This document shows, one piece after another, positions 47,742-58,677 of a stretch of DNA of 64,000 bases (the first letter of the stretch is position 1; the number at the start of each line of letters is the position of its first letter). Below the pieces are notes generated by a model, which was not told where the DNA came from, did not search any database, and was given only the letters and a program-made list of their open reading frames with translations. The translations under genes were made by a program, and so were the position numbers. Location of the stretch: assembly GCA_007115705.1 (NCBI GenBank), contig QXEO01000382.1, forward strand, positions 4,764,977-4,828,976. The letters are read 5' to 3'. This DNA is from Dactylis glomerata. Lineage: Eukaryota; Streptophyta; Magnoliopsida; Poales; Poaceae.

Positions 47742-48127
47742 GGGGTTGGGGATGAAATTTGGAATTTTTTGCAAAAAATTTCGAATTTTTTTTAGCTCCA
47801 ACGGATACCTCAACGGCTAGCTGATGTGGACGAATCAGAGCTCGCCACGTCAGCTAGCCGTTGGCACTACCGCCTCGCTCCCGCCCCGCTATCGCCCGCC
47901 TCCCGCCCGCCTATCGCCCCGCTCCCGCCCCGCCAACGCCCCGCCCCGCTATCGCCCCGTCGCGCCCCCCTCTCGCCCCCTATCGCCCCGCTAGCGCGGG
48001 CGCCGGCCGGGCGATATCGCCCGCTATCGCCGGGCGACGGGGCCGGCGCCCGCCGCTCCGCTACCGCCCGCCTCTCGCCTCTCGCCGGGCGGTAGCGCCC
48101 ACGCTACCGCCCGCGTTGGCACCAGCC

Positions 48128-48934
48128 TAAGAACCACAGGCGTTCCCATGACAAGACGAATCGTTTGATGAGAAAAAGTAGTACTTGTGGGCTCCACCTT
48201 AAGACCTAGACGGTATTAAACATTGTGGAGTTTCTAGTTTGCCATAAGAGATGAGATGGGGCCCAGCTTATGATCTATATGCGAAATAAACATTGGAGAC
48301 AGGACGGGGCACGTACAGTGAATTACTTAGTAGTAGTACCACTGTAAGCAATTCTGAAATGTAGTGAGAGGGTGAGAAGAGAGAATATTTCGTGAAGGCT
48401 AGGAACACCGCGACCATGTGCTAATCGAAGATCCTGCTGCTGCATTGCCAATTTGCCATGACAAGATATCGTACGGGTGATCACACTGCTAATTCTATCT
48501 CGCGTGATTCGTGTAAGATAACATATATAATCTCGCCTGCTTGCTTGATTGAATTGTATATTGTCACTACGATCTCGTCGCCGACAACCACCGCAGATTA
48601 AAGTAGTGCCATCATTCGACCCATGCTCATCCGGCTACACCTGCCCGCCGCGTCCACCATTTCTCGATTTCCTTTGGTGATCTCTGCCTTTGTTCTTTTT
48701 ATTTTTAATTTGGTCTACCTTTTGTGGGGCTTGCCTTTGTTTTATTTTCAAGTGAAGATCAATCAGTAGTTAAATGACTCTGTCTCTGTGCTTGCAAGAA
48801 CAATTTACTCTTTACATAATCTCGACAAAAAAAATTCTGTACAAAAACGAATTGGAGACCAGCTCCAGCTGACCCATCTTCTCTACGTTAATTAATGATC
48901 TTCCCGGCCGGGACGCCGGGAAAGGTGCCGAAGG
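48128..48934. other. intergenic DNA between the Harbinger element and the DUF506 gene
   Basis: No gene was recognised. The stretch 48155-48303 pairs loosely with 45961-46110 (see findings). The right end should contain the DUF506 3' UTR. Confidence 0.35.
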
Positions 48935-49816
48935 CTACTTGATCCTGGCAGCCGGCGCGGCCGATGTCGAGGGGAAGAACCCAACGGCGCGGCATTTGAT
49001 GTCTACCGCGGGCGTCGGCATTGCCCCGGAGGCCGAAGAGGAGGTGGACGACGGCGTCCGCTTGTAGGGCCCGAGCCACTTGGCGAGCATGTACCGGGTC
49101 TTGCGCCACGGCGGCACGTGCAGGCCGTGCGACCGGAGCGACCGGCGCGCGGCGTCGGAGGCCAGGCGCACGGCGCGCCCGACGGCCTCCTCCCGCGCGA
49201 CCACCGCCGTGGCTGGAACGGCCGCCACGACGACGGCGTATTCCGCCGTCGCGCGCGCCACCTCCAGCCCCGCCCGGAAGTCGGCGTCCACAATGTACCT
49301 GGCGGCGCCCCTTGCCCCCTTTGATGCCGATGCTGCCCCCGGCACGACCACGTCGACGTACTCGTACGTCCCGGCGGTGAGGCCTCCGGACGCCTCCCAG
49401 CGCGACCTGCACACGCCGGCGTCGTACCCGGCGGCCCGCAGCCGACGCATCACCGCGCGCCGGAACGCCGCGCCGTGCGCGCGCAGCGGGGCCTCCGCGT
49501 GCATCGCGGAAGCGACGGCGGCAGCCAGCCTGATCCGGAACGGGTCCTCCGCGGCCGGCGGGTCGAGCAGCTCCCGCACGGACGCGGCCGTCTCCGCGGC
49601 GCGGCCGGGTCCGTCCTCGTCGTCCGAGTCACGTCCCTTGGGCGCCGGCCCGGCGCCCTCCTCCCCGCCGCCGCCGGCGGCGTCCGTCTCGAGGAACGCC
49701 TGCACGAGGTCGGAGAGGCACGCGGATGCGTCGTGGTCGCTGCCGCTGCTGGTGCACCCCCCGTCCCCGCGGAGGTGCGCGCGCACGGCGTCGTCGAGGC
49801 GGATGTACACGGCCAT
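48935..49816 (-). CDS. DUF506 / PDDEXK_6 family protein
   Basis: A single-exon 293-aa frame, very GC-rich. Residues 1-95 are acidic and low in complexity after MAVYIRLDDAVRAHL. The DUF506 core follows (about 100-255), with FRRAVMRRLRAAGYDAGVCR then SRWE, YEYVDVVV, RYIVDADFRAGLEVARATAE, PPWRKTRYMLAKWLGPYKRT. The family is plant-specific, with a PD-(D/E)XK nuclease-like fold. Some Arabidopsis members affect root-hair growth; nuclease activity is not established. No enzyme activity is inferred here. GC-rich overlapping frames, including a 294-codon antisense one at 49080-49964, are shadows. Confidence 0.92.
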   Translation of the reverse strand: MAVYIRLDDAVRAHLRGDGGCTSSGSDHDASACLSDLVQAFLETDAAGGGGEEGAGPAPKGRDSDDEDGPGRAAETAASVRELLDPPAAEDPFRIRLAAAVASAMHAEAPLRAHGAAFRRAVMRRLRAAGYDAGVCRSRWEASGGLTAGTYEYVDVVVPGAASASKGARGAARYIVDADFRAGLEVARATAEYAVVVAAVPATAVVAREEAVGRAVRLASDAARRSLRSHGLHVPPWRKTRYMLAKWLGPYKRTPSSTSSSASGAMPTPAVDIKCRAVGFFPSTSAAPAARIK

Positions 49817-49912
49817 GGTCGCCGGCGAGCTAGCGAGCGCTCCTCGGCTTTGTGTTGTGGGGAAGGTTGTGCGATGCGGTGTCGGGAAGAGGTTGACACT
49901 TGTGGACGTTGG

Positions 49913-49920
49913 TTTTATAG
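49913..49920 (-). promoter_or_regulatory. putative TATA box of the DUF506 gene
   Basis: The minus strand reads CTATAAAA about 100 bp upstream of the ATG at 49816. The position and sequence fit a TATA box. Confidence 0.5.
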
Positions 49921-50568
49921 GGTGGTTGCCAAAGGGTTTATTCCGTGGATTAACCTCTGCGTGACTGCATTAGTAGGTGACGCCCATTACTATTTTTTTT
50001 TCTTCTGGACACCGGATAGGAGAATTAAGCCCCAGAATATGCCCCGATGGTACGAGTTTGTGGGGGCAGGTTAGGTCCCAAAATAGTCACGTTCTGAGCT
50101 AATTTAATCGTGGTGGATTACTTAGCTCCACGTTTGTGAGCTGATTGCCCGATGGCTGACAAATGTTAACGATACACGTTGATTAGCTTCTTTTATCTTC
50201 CAGTTCCATCCATGGTTTGACAGGTTTGGCGCTGTGACAGTACTCAAAGCTTTTGAAATCTAAACACGTATGTACGATTGAGCCAGTTGGATGGAACGTC
50301 CACATCAGTGTGGAAAACATGGTACAACGATAACCATCGTGCAATGCTGGTGGTAAACTTAGTAGTCTCGTTCCGTATTTTTCCATGTAATTGTAGTTTA
50401 CATTTACTTTTTTTAAACGGTAGGACTAATAATTAAAAGGATAACACGGTTACATCATAGTACATACAACTCGTAAACAAGTGCCAAGGAGCACACAACT
50501 AACTAACTAATGGAAGATACTGAAAGATCATACCGTCGATGACTATGAAAATAATTGGAGCCTACCAG
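49921..50568. other. upstream flank of the DUF506 gene
   Basis: Likely promoter DNA followed by unassigned sequence. No gene or repeat was recognised. Confidence 0.35.
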
Positions 50569-51077
50569 TAGGGCTAGAATTCAAGCCGAGCCGAGCCAGC
50601 TCGTCTCGACTCGCTAAATCTCGATCAACTAACGAGTTAGCTCGACTCGACTCGTTTAACAAACGAGTCAAGAAATGAAACTCGGCTCGACGCGGTCAGC
50701 TCGTGAGTAGCTCGTTTAGTTTGGTTACACTATCAATAGGTCACATAATAATTTTTATATAATCCTTTTAAATTTTTTAGGCATGTATGGTGCACTTATC
50801 ATCATAATTAACTATATTATTGACACCATCAAAAAAAATATAATCGATAAACTACAATTATTGTGAATAATTTTTTATATAGATAGAAAGTTCAATATTT
50901 CCTCTACCTTTACGAGTTAAACGAGCTACTCGTGAGTAGCTTGTTTAGCTTGAACTCGTTTAACGACTAAAAAGTGAAACTCGGCTCAGCTTGTTTTACT
51001 CTAAGTTCGAGTTGAGCCGAGTCGAGTTGCGAGTTACTCGTTTAACTCGTGAGTTCCAAGTTTTAGTTCCAGGCCTA
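50569..51077. mobile_element. hAT-type MITE, 509 bp
   Basis: The ends TAGGGCTAGAA and TTCCAGGCCTA are imperfect inverted repeats. They are flanked by 8-bp direct repeats CCTACCAG and CCTACTAG with one mismatch, the target size of hAT elements. Both subterminal regions carry many GAGCTCG, CGACTCG and ACGAGTTAA motifs in opposite orientations, so the element folds back; the centre is AT-rich. There is no coding capacity. Confidence 0.72.
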
Positions 51078-53572
51078 CCTACTAGGGGGTTTGACGAGAA
51101 TTCGGACATAAAAAACTTATAATAATCTTAATTTGGAATATAATTACATCAAGAATTTTAAAAAAGGATTATTTAAAGATATTAATCCCGCATGAACGTG
51201 TAGATTTTCTCAGTGGCGCACCATGGACGCAACCGCACATTAGAGCAGCAACGGCCTAAAAATTAAATTAAATCAAAGTTGCCAAGACCCACATGAAAGT
51301 AACCCTAGCAACTTGTTTTTAGGGTCACGGCAAGGTACCCTCGAGGGAATATTTTTTTTGACATAGTTTTCCTTTTTTAATGAAATGGTAGTAATTAGAC
51401 GGCATATTTATTGGACGTCAACACCTCCGCCTCCTAAGAAACTTGAGCTGCCTCCACCTCCGCTTCCTTCATAGATCGGTTCCCCCTCCTGTGGCGACCA
51501 ACCTCTTCGGCGTCAGGAGAGGTGGGGACCCAATCTATACGTGGAGTTTTAATAAACGTAGTGTCATTAGTAGATTAGGTCAGGGCTTTGATGGTCGTCT
51601 TCTCTTTGGCCTCCGCCTCAATGGAGATAGCATCGTCTATAAAGTGATATTTGGCCTTTCCTTAGACGACAAGATTTTTATCCCGACGTCAATGGTAGTG
51701 TTGGAAGATTAATATTTTTTTAGTTATTGGCTTTCAGATCTTGCTTCGGCAAAACGATTTTGGATCTTTTTATATGGTTTCTGTGAGGAGGATTATCCTC
51801 ACAATATTTGTTCCGGGTGCTATGTCTTCAAAAATGGTGGTTGTTGGGTTGCTTTCTTCTAACATACTGGTGCTGGTACTCTTGTCGATGGTGATTGACT
51901 AATTTAATAGATGTGCACATACATGTATGGTATTGTGGCTTAAATTAAAATTATAGGGTTGATATTTGCTTGTTTATGTGAGACTTTATTTTATAATCTT
52001 CATCTATCTCTACCGTGTAAATTTATTTCTGTAAACATATATGTTGTACCGATTGTTGAAAAAATGACGGCATAATTATCAGTGCCCCGGCCGTCTTCTA
52101 AAAAACATGTTCAAATGTTGGTGACCCTCCTTGACCGTGAACGGTTCACGGGGTAGCATATTCGCCGGCCGATTAGGCGGAGCGTCTTCTCGTCGAAACT
52201 TTCTCCAGCTAGCGTCCTCAAAAGAAAATATAGGTGGCATCGCTAGTCGGCAGGGAGGATATACCCGGGCCGACCGACCCTCGCGCGGGCGGGGCCATGG
52301 GCCATGGCGGGGACGGGATATGCCGCGGCATCTCGCGAGAGGTTTATCCTGTCCGCCGCTCTGTCCTCTGTCACCGGGTCCGGGCGGGCGGCCCTACGGA
52401 CGACTGACTGGGCCAGGTCAGCACGTGCGGCTGCGTGCCAGGGCTACGACGGCTCTTGGCGGTGGCGTGGGGACGTGCGGCGTGCCTACGTGCATGCGCG
52501 GCCGCGGGGCGTCGCCGCTGGTCGCTGCGTTTACTTGCCTAGGAAAGGGAAGGGACTAGTTGGCCCATTGGCCCTCACGGCGGTCACCCATTCTCTCTTA
52601 GAATCAACCAGGTCTTCTCCCACCTTCGTAGCTGGACATCCATCCACCACCATATCCTACAGACATGTGCTCGTATTCTAATCGATACTCTATCTATGTT
52701 ACCCGCGAGGGTGTGCCTGTGGAAGAGAACAAGTGCACGTACCGACTCGATCGACAAAGTGTTTTAACTATTCGATCGTGAATCCAGAGCACAGGTCCGA
52801 CTCGTCTGCTCCTGCTTGCTTTGCTTTTCAAATGACGGCTCGGGTCAAGCTTGGAAGGCACGTCGAGGATCCAGTCCGGCACGCGCGCGCTCCCTCGCTA
52901 GGTCCAAGAGCTCTTCTCGTCGGCAAAATCATGCAAGGCGGTAGCTAGGAACAAGTACAATCCACCTTTTCTTCTACTCCTCTTGCTGCGAATATCCGAC
53001 GGGAGCAGGGAACTTGGACGAACTTGTGCTTGTATATCTCTTTGGTTGGGAGAAATATAACTCCACGAGGAAGACGGCCCCCCGGCACTATCATTACTGT
53101 CACTTTGTTGGATATTCGTGCTGTAAACTTTGCAAAATCCCTCTCCCATCTCTGTACTGTCCAGTTTCTAAGTCCACTGCATTTTTGCAGGACGGACCCT
53201 ACACCTTTCAGGTATTTTTTACAAGCTCCGTCTCTATGGCACCCTAACCTTAAGAGATTTGATTTTATTGATTAAACCAAAGTAATTTCCCGTGTCAAAG
53301 ATTTCACCGAATGATCCAATTTCCATTTCCAGTGTCAAATTTCGCACATAATTTATTTTGTCAGATATAATTCATTTTAATCATAAACAATACATTTTCG
53401 TTCTGTGAAAAGGAAAAGTTTCATTAAGCATTCTGTTAATGTTAAATTCACAGAAGTTTCATTTATTTTTCATGCATGTTCATACAAAATTAACAGAATT
53501 CGTGCCCTAACTGGTTCATATATGTTTCACAAAAGTTTCATTCAGTATATTTGCATTTTTCATACAAATTTA
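51078..53572. other. intergenic DNA, largely unassigned
   Basis: It contains the third copy of the poly(A)-tailed repeat (51722-52065). The region 52130-52560 is GC-rich with long open frames in two phases but no family features. The region 53280-53570 is AT-rich with recurring AAGTTTCATT motifs. No gene is called. Confidence 0.35.
51722..52065 (+). repeat. poly(A)-tailed dispersed repeat (copy 3)
   Basis: It aligns by eye with 7352-7845: AGATCTTGCTTCGGCAAAAC, GGATTATCCTCACAATAT, CTAACATACTGGTGCTGGTA, then GTACCGATTGTTGAAAAAA. Similarity may extend left toward 51430 (CCTCCACCTCCGCTTCC), which would make this the longest copy. Confidence 0.5.
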
Positions 53573-53604
53573 CACTAGTGGAAAATGGGCCTTTGGTCAG
53601 GCAC

Positions 53605-53815
53605 ATTTAGTCCCGGCCGTAATCTGGGCCGGGACTAAAGGCCTGGCCACGTTGCCCCAAATTCGCCCACCCACCCGGGAGCCTATAGTCCCGATCCGTT
53701 ACAAGCCTTTAGTCCCGGTTTGAGACACAAACCGGGACTAAAGGGCTATGCGGTGGGCAGCCCGCATGTGCGCCCCCTTTAGTCCCGGTTTGTGTCTCAA
53801 ACCGGGACTAAAGGC
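53605..53815. repeat. CACTA subterminal inverted repeats
   Basis: The motif TTTAGTCCCGG or its inverse CCGGGACTAAA occurs about six times, including one pair (53699-53742) that forms a hairpin through GTTTGAGACACAAACC and another at 53770-53813. Such motifs bind the element's own protein in known CACTA transposons. Confidence 0.78.
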
Positions 53816-54127
53816 TTCTGCCTATATATATGGCCGCAGCACCTCTCCCCTCTCCCTTGTTTTTTTCTTAGATGGAGGAGTGTGGGTTTGTGCTAGTTCT
53901 CTATTTCATTCCTATGCACTAGAGGTGTTTGTTGAAATGTGTGTTAGAGCGATATCACTTAAGTGCACCGAACACAACTACGATATGAGGTGCCCGAGCC
54001 ACGCTTAAGCCTCTTCCTCTTTATTTCCACTTGTTCTAAAAGGTTAGCAACTATATTTCCTCGTTTAGACCGTGCGGTACTAATTTTAGGATCGTGATTG
54101 CGTTTGATATACTGTTGTATGACGCAG

Positions 54128-57088
54128 ATGAGCCATTCATGGATGTACGGTGATCGACGCACAGCCGCTTACAGAGAAGGCGTGCATTCTTTTCGAGATG
54201 CGGCCGAGGCGAACAAGCATGGTGGTGGCTTTATGTTTTGTCCATGTGTTGAATGTCGGAATGAGAATGATCACACTTGCTCAAGAGTCATTCAGAGCCA
54301 CCTGCTTCGGTCCGGTTTTATGTCTGGCTATAATGTTTGGACCAAGCACGGAGAAAGAGGGGTTATGATGGAAGACGACGATGAAGAAGAGAACGCTGAT
54401 GACAACTACCGATCTATGTTCCCTGAGTATGCTGATACCGCAATGGAAGACAATGAAGAAGAAGATCAGGGTGAAGAACGGGAACCAGATGAGCCCGCTG
54501 ATGATCTTGGCCGGGTCATTTCTGATGCACGACGAGGCTGCGACACAGAAAATGAGAGGTTGCAGTTCGAGCAGATGTTACAGGACCACAACGAATTGTT
54601 GTACCCAACTTATGAAGATGGCCAGAAGAAGCTGGGTAGCACACTGGAATTGCTGAAGTGGAAGGCAGAGACTGGTGTGACTGACTCGTCATTTAAAAAG
54701 TTGCTGGTACTGATGAAGAAGATGCTTCCAAGAAAGAACGAATTGCCCGCCAGCACGTACGAAGCAAAGAAGCTTGTCTGCCCTCTAGGATTAGACGTGC
54801 AGAAGATACATGCATGCCCTAATGACTGCATCCTCTACCGCAGTGAGAAGTACGAGAATATGGATAAATGCTCGGTATGCACTGCATTGCGGTATAAGAT
54901 CAGAAAAGATGACCCTGGTGATATTGAGGGCGAGCCACCCAGAAAGAGGGTTCCTGCCAAGGTGATGTGGTATGCTCCTATAATACCACGGTTGAAACAT
55001 CTCTTCAGAAATAAAGATCATGCGAAGTTGTTGCGATGGCACATAGAAGATCGTATAAAAGACGACAAGTTGAGGCACCCCGCTGATGGTCGGCAGTGGA
55101 GAAAAATCGAGAGAGAGTTACCGAGATTTGCAGGTGACGCAAGGAACTTATGGTTTGGTCTAAGTACAGATGGCATGAATCCTTTTGGGGAGCAGAGTTG
55201 CAGTCACAGCACCTGGCCCGTTACTCTATGTATCTACAACCTTCCTCCTTGGTTGTGCATAAAGTAGAAGTTCATTATGATGCCAGTGCTTATCCAAGGT
55301 CCAAAGCAACCCGGCAACGACATTGATATGTACCTAAGGCCATTAGTTGATGAACTTTTACAGCTGTGGGCCAAACCAGGTGTACGTGTGTGGGATGAGC
55401 ACAAACAAGAGGAATTTGACCTTCGAGCGTTGCTTTTCGTAACCATCAATGATTGGCCTGCTCTTAGTAACATTTCAGGACAGTCAAACAAGGGATACAA
55501 TGCATGCACACACTGTTTGGATCAGACAGAAAGTAGATATCTGGACAAATGTAGGAAGAATGTGTACCCGTACAATCATCGTTTTCTTCCGCCCAAGCAT
55601 CCCTTAAAGAAAAAAGGCAAGCATTTCAATGGCAAGGCAGAACCCCGAGGGAAGCCTGTCACCCGTACTGGTGCTGAAGTATTTGATATGGTCAAAGATT
55701 TAAAAGTAATCTTTGGAAAGGGTCCTGGCAGCCAACCTGTTCCTAACGGCTCTGATAAGCGCGCGCCCATGTGGAAGAAGAAATCTATATTTTGGGAGCT
55801 ACCTTATTGGGAAGTCCATGAGGTCCGCTCCACAATCGACGTGATGCACCTGACGAAGAATCTCTGCGTGAATATTCTAGGCTTCCTGGGCTTGTATGGA
55901 AAGTCAAAAGATACATCGGAAGCACGGGAGGACCAGGAACGTCATAAAGGACGAGATGGCATGCATCCAGGGCAGTTTCAAGGGCGTGCCAGCTACGCTC
56001 TTACCAAGGAAGAGAAGGAAATCTTCTTTGAAGTCCTTTTCAGTATCAAGGTCCCGACTGGCTTCTCATCGAATATAAAGGGAATCGTAAATATGAAAGA
56101 CAAAAAATTCCAAAACCTAAAGTCTCATGACTACCACGTTCTTATGACGCAATTGCTTCCGGTTGCATTGAGGGGAATTCTACCGGAAAATGTTCGCCTG
56201 GCAATTGTGAAGGTATGTGCATTCCTCAATACAATTTCTTAGAAGGTAATCGATCGAGAAAGTCTATCAGGGTTACAGATTGATGTGGTCCAATGTCTGG
56301 TCAGCTTTGAGTTGTTGTTCCCGCCATCCTTCTTCAATATAATGACACACCTCCTAGTTCACCTAGTCGAAGAGATTAGAATTCTCGGTCCTGTATTTCT
56401 ACACAATATGTTCCCCTTTGAGAGGTTCATGGGAGTCTTAAAGAAATATGTTCGTAACCGTGCTAGGCCAGAAGGAAGCATCTCCAAGGGCTATGGAACA
56501 GAGGAGATCATTGAGTTTTGTGTGGACTTTCTTCCTGACCTTAAGCCGATTGGTGTTCCTGAATCTCGGTATGAGGGTAGGCTGACGGGAAAAGGCACAC
56601 TAGGAAGGAAAGCAAAAGTATGTATGGATGGGCATTCATTCTCTCAAGCACACTACACAGTTCTACACAATTCCACCGTGGTGGCTCCGTATATCGTGAG
56701 ACACAAGAATATTCTACGCTCCAAAAACCTGGGGAAGGCTGACTCTTGGATTAAAGGGGAACACGAGAAGACTTTCGGCAGTTGGTTGCAGACACATCTC
56801 ATGAATGACAACACCGTTGGAGATCAGCTGTACTGTTTGGCCAGCCCACCATCTTCGACTATATGTACTTTCCAAGGGTACGAGATAAATGGGAATACAT
56901 TTTACACGGTTGCCCAAGATAAAAACAGCACCAACCAAAACAGTGGTGTCCACTTTGATGCAACAGACGATAATGGGCAGAAGGAAACATATTACGGGTA
57001 CATAGAGGAGATATGGGAACTTGACTATGGACCTACTTTTAAGATCCCTTTGTTTCGGTGCAAATGGGTGAAGCTGACAGGAGGCGGG
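54128..57088 (+). pseudogene. CACTA transposase (TNP2-like), interrupted
   Basis: One continuous frame from MSHSWMYGDRR encodes a TNP2-type protein: a cysteine-containing N-terminal domain (FMFCPCVECRNENDHTCSR), an acidic linker, then the transposase core with CPNDCILYR, LSTDGMNPFG, GPKQPGNDIDMYL and STIDVMHLTKNLCVN. A C-terminal DUF4218/DUF4216-like part follows (LVHLVEEI, PFERFMGVLKKYVRNRARPE, YGYIEEIWELDYG). TAG stops break it at 55265-55267 and 56240-56242 without loss of frame. The frame is cut after VKLTGGG by an LTR, whose own TGA ends translation. It is not functional as it stands. The frame is open upstream to 54098, and a splice acceptor-like GCAG precedes the chosen ATG. Confidence 0.9.
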
Positions 57089-58677
57089 TGATGCCGAGTA
57101 AATGACCGGCCCGTTGGGAACCCCAAGAGGAAGGTGTGATGAATATAGCAGCAAGATTTTCCCTCAGTATGAAACAAAGGTTTGTCGATCAGGAGAGGAA
57201 AGAGCCAAACGACTGAAGGTGATGCCTGCTAGCTTGCGACAGCTCCGGACAATTTATAGGGCGCCTCGTCCAAGCTTTGCTTTGCTAGCTGCAACGCGGA
57301 ACCTGCACACAACACAACCAAATACTTTGTTCCCAACTTACGATGAGGTTGTCAATCTCACCGGTTTGCTTGAAACAAAGGGTATGAGCGTATCGAGTGG
57401 AAAGTGATAATAGTATGCGAGTAAAGTAAACAGTGCGAGTAAAGTAAACAGGTGATAGCAATATAAAGGAAATAGGACCAGGATCCACAGTTCACTAGCG
57501 GTGTCTCTCCATAGATAAAATAATACATGATGGGTAAACAAATTACAGTTGGGCAATTGATAGAATAAAGACAACGTGCATATGATGAGAGGATCACTAT
57601 GAGATTTACTCTGGGCATTACAACAAAATACATAGACCGCCATCCAACTGCATCTATGACTAATAATCCACTCACGGGGATATCGTCCGAACACCCCATG
57701 AGTATTAAGTTGCGAACAACAGATAACTGCATTAAGCAAAGTGTGTAATGTAAACAAAGCATATGCCCTCGAGCATATGAATGTTGTTTTCCCCTAGTAG
57801 CAACAACACATCTACAACCTTAGAGGTTTCTATCACTCCCCCAGATTAAATAGAGGCATGAACCCACTATCGAGCATAAATACCCCCTCTTGGAGTCACT
57901 AGCAACTACTCGGCCAAGATAGCTACTAACAACGGAGAGCATGCAAGATCATAAACAACATAGAGATAACATAAGATAAATTTCAGTACATCAACTCAAG
58001 CATAACACCAATATTCATCGGATCCCAACAAACCAAACATGTAGAATTACATAACGGTGATCTCAATCATGTAGGGCAGCTCATGAGATCTAAACATGAA
58101 GCACATGGTGGAGAAGACAACCATCTAGCTACTGCTATGGACCCATAGTCCAAGGTAGACTACTCACTCATCGCTCCGGAGGCAAGCATGGTGATGAAGA
58201 AGACCTCCAGTGGCGATTCCCCTCTCCGGCAGGGTGCCGGGAAGAGCTTCTGGACCCTCCCGATCTTCGGGTCGACGGCAGCGGCGGATCGCGATGTGTT
58301 CTGGAAAACTGATTGGGTACTTAGGTTTTTCCCGTCGGGGGGTCTTTATAGGCGAAGGGGCATCGTCAGGAGTGGACCAAGGCGGTCTCACACATAGGGA
58401 GCGCAGCCAGGGCCTGGGCCGCGCTGCCCTAGTGTGTGGCCACCTCGTGGCCCCACTCCGTCTCCTCTTTGGTTCTCTGGAAGCTTCAGTGAAATTCTGG
58501 GCGACTAGCTTTGGTTTTGTCCAATTCTGAGAATATTTCCTGTGTAACTTTTCTGAAACACAAAAACATCAGAAAACAGGGAACTGGCACTGTGGCTACT
58601 TGTTAGTAGGTTAGTTCCGGAAAATGCATAAAAGTGCCACGAAGTGTAACAAAACACTAAGCAAATGGTGTAAAAAC
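57089..58677 (-). repeat. Gypsy-type LTR of the element A family, inserted in the CACTA transposase
   Basis: It is related to the element A LTRs along its length (GGGAACCCCAAGAGGAAGGT, GCAATTGATAGAATAAAGAC, CGAAGTGTAAC) but with a different left end (TGATGCCGAGTAAATGACC). The right end is cut at GTGTAAAAAC, about 50 bp before the expected terminus, by the Copia LTR. It may be a solo LTR or one LTR of an element that resumes beyond the window. Confidence 0.85.

Larger units (their letters stand above)
46132..48127 (-). mobile_element. complete PIF/Harbinger DNA transposon, 2.0 kb
   Basis: The terminal inverted repeats GGCTGGTACCAATGC and GCGTTGGCACCAGCC (two mismatches) are flanked by TAA on both sides (46129-46131 and 48128-48130), the TWA target duplication of this superfamily. 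An intact 419-aa transposase occupies most of the element. No second ORF encoding the Myb-like partner was found in its 1996 bp. The right subterminal region (47865-48120) is a GC-rich array of CGCCCGC and CGCCCCGCTA motifs. Confidence 0.9.
53573..57088 (+). mobile_element. CACTA (En/Spm, Caspar-like) transposon, 5' part
   Basis: The left end CACTAGTGGAAAATGGGCCT carries the diagnostic CACTA terminus. A 250-bp subterminal region is rich in TTTAGTCCCGG and CCGGGACTAAA in both orientations. A TATA-like CTATATATAT (53822-53831) and a transposase relic follow. The element is cut at 57088 by an LTR and its 3' end is not visible before the window ends. The bases before it are TTA; a target duplication cannot be tested. 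Confidence 0.88.

Noticed and set aside
49080..49964. 294-codon plus-strand frame opposite the DUF506 gene
   Set aside because: It is a GC-rich antisense shadow. The minus-strand frame has clear DUF506 motifs and a TATA box.
52131..52681. Two overlapping GC-rich plus-strand frames (142 and 125 codons)
   Set aside because: The composition explains the length. No motif, splice structure or neighbour supports a gene.
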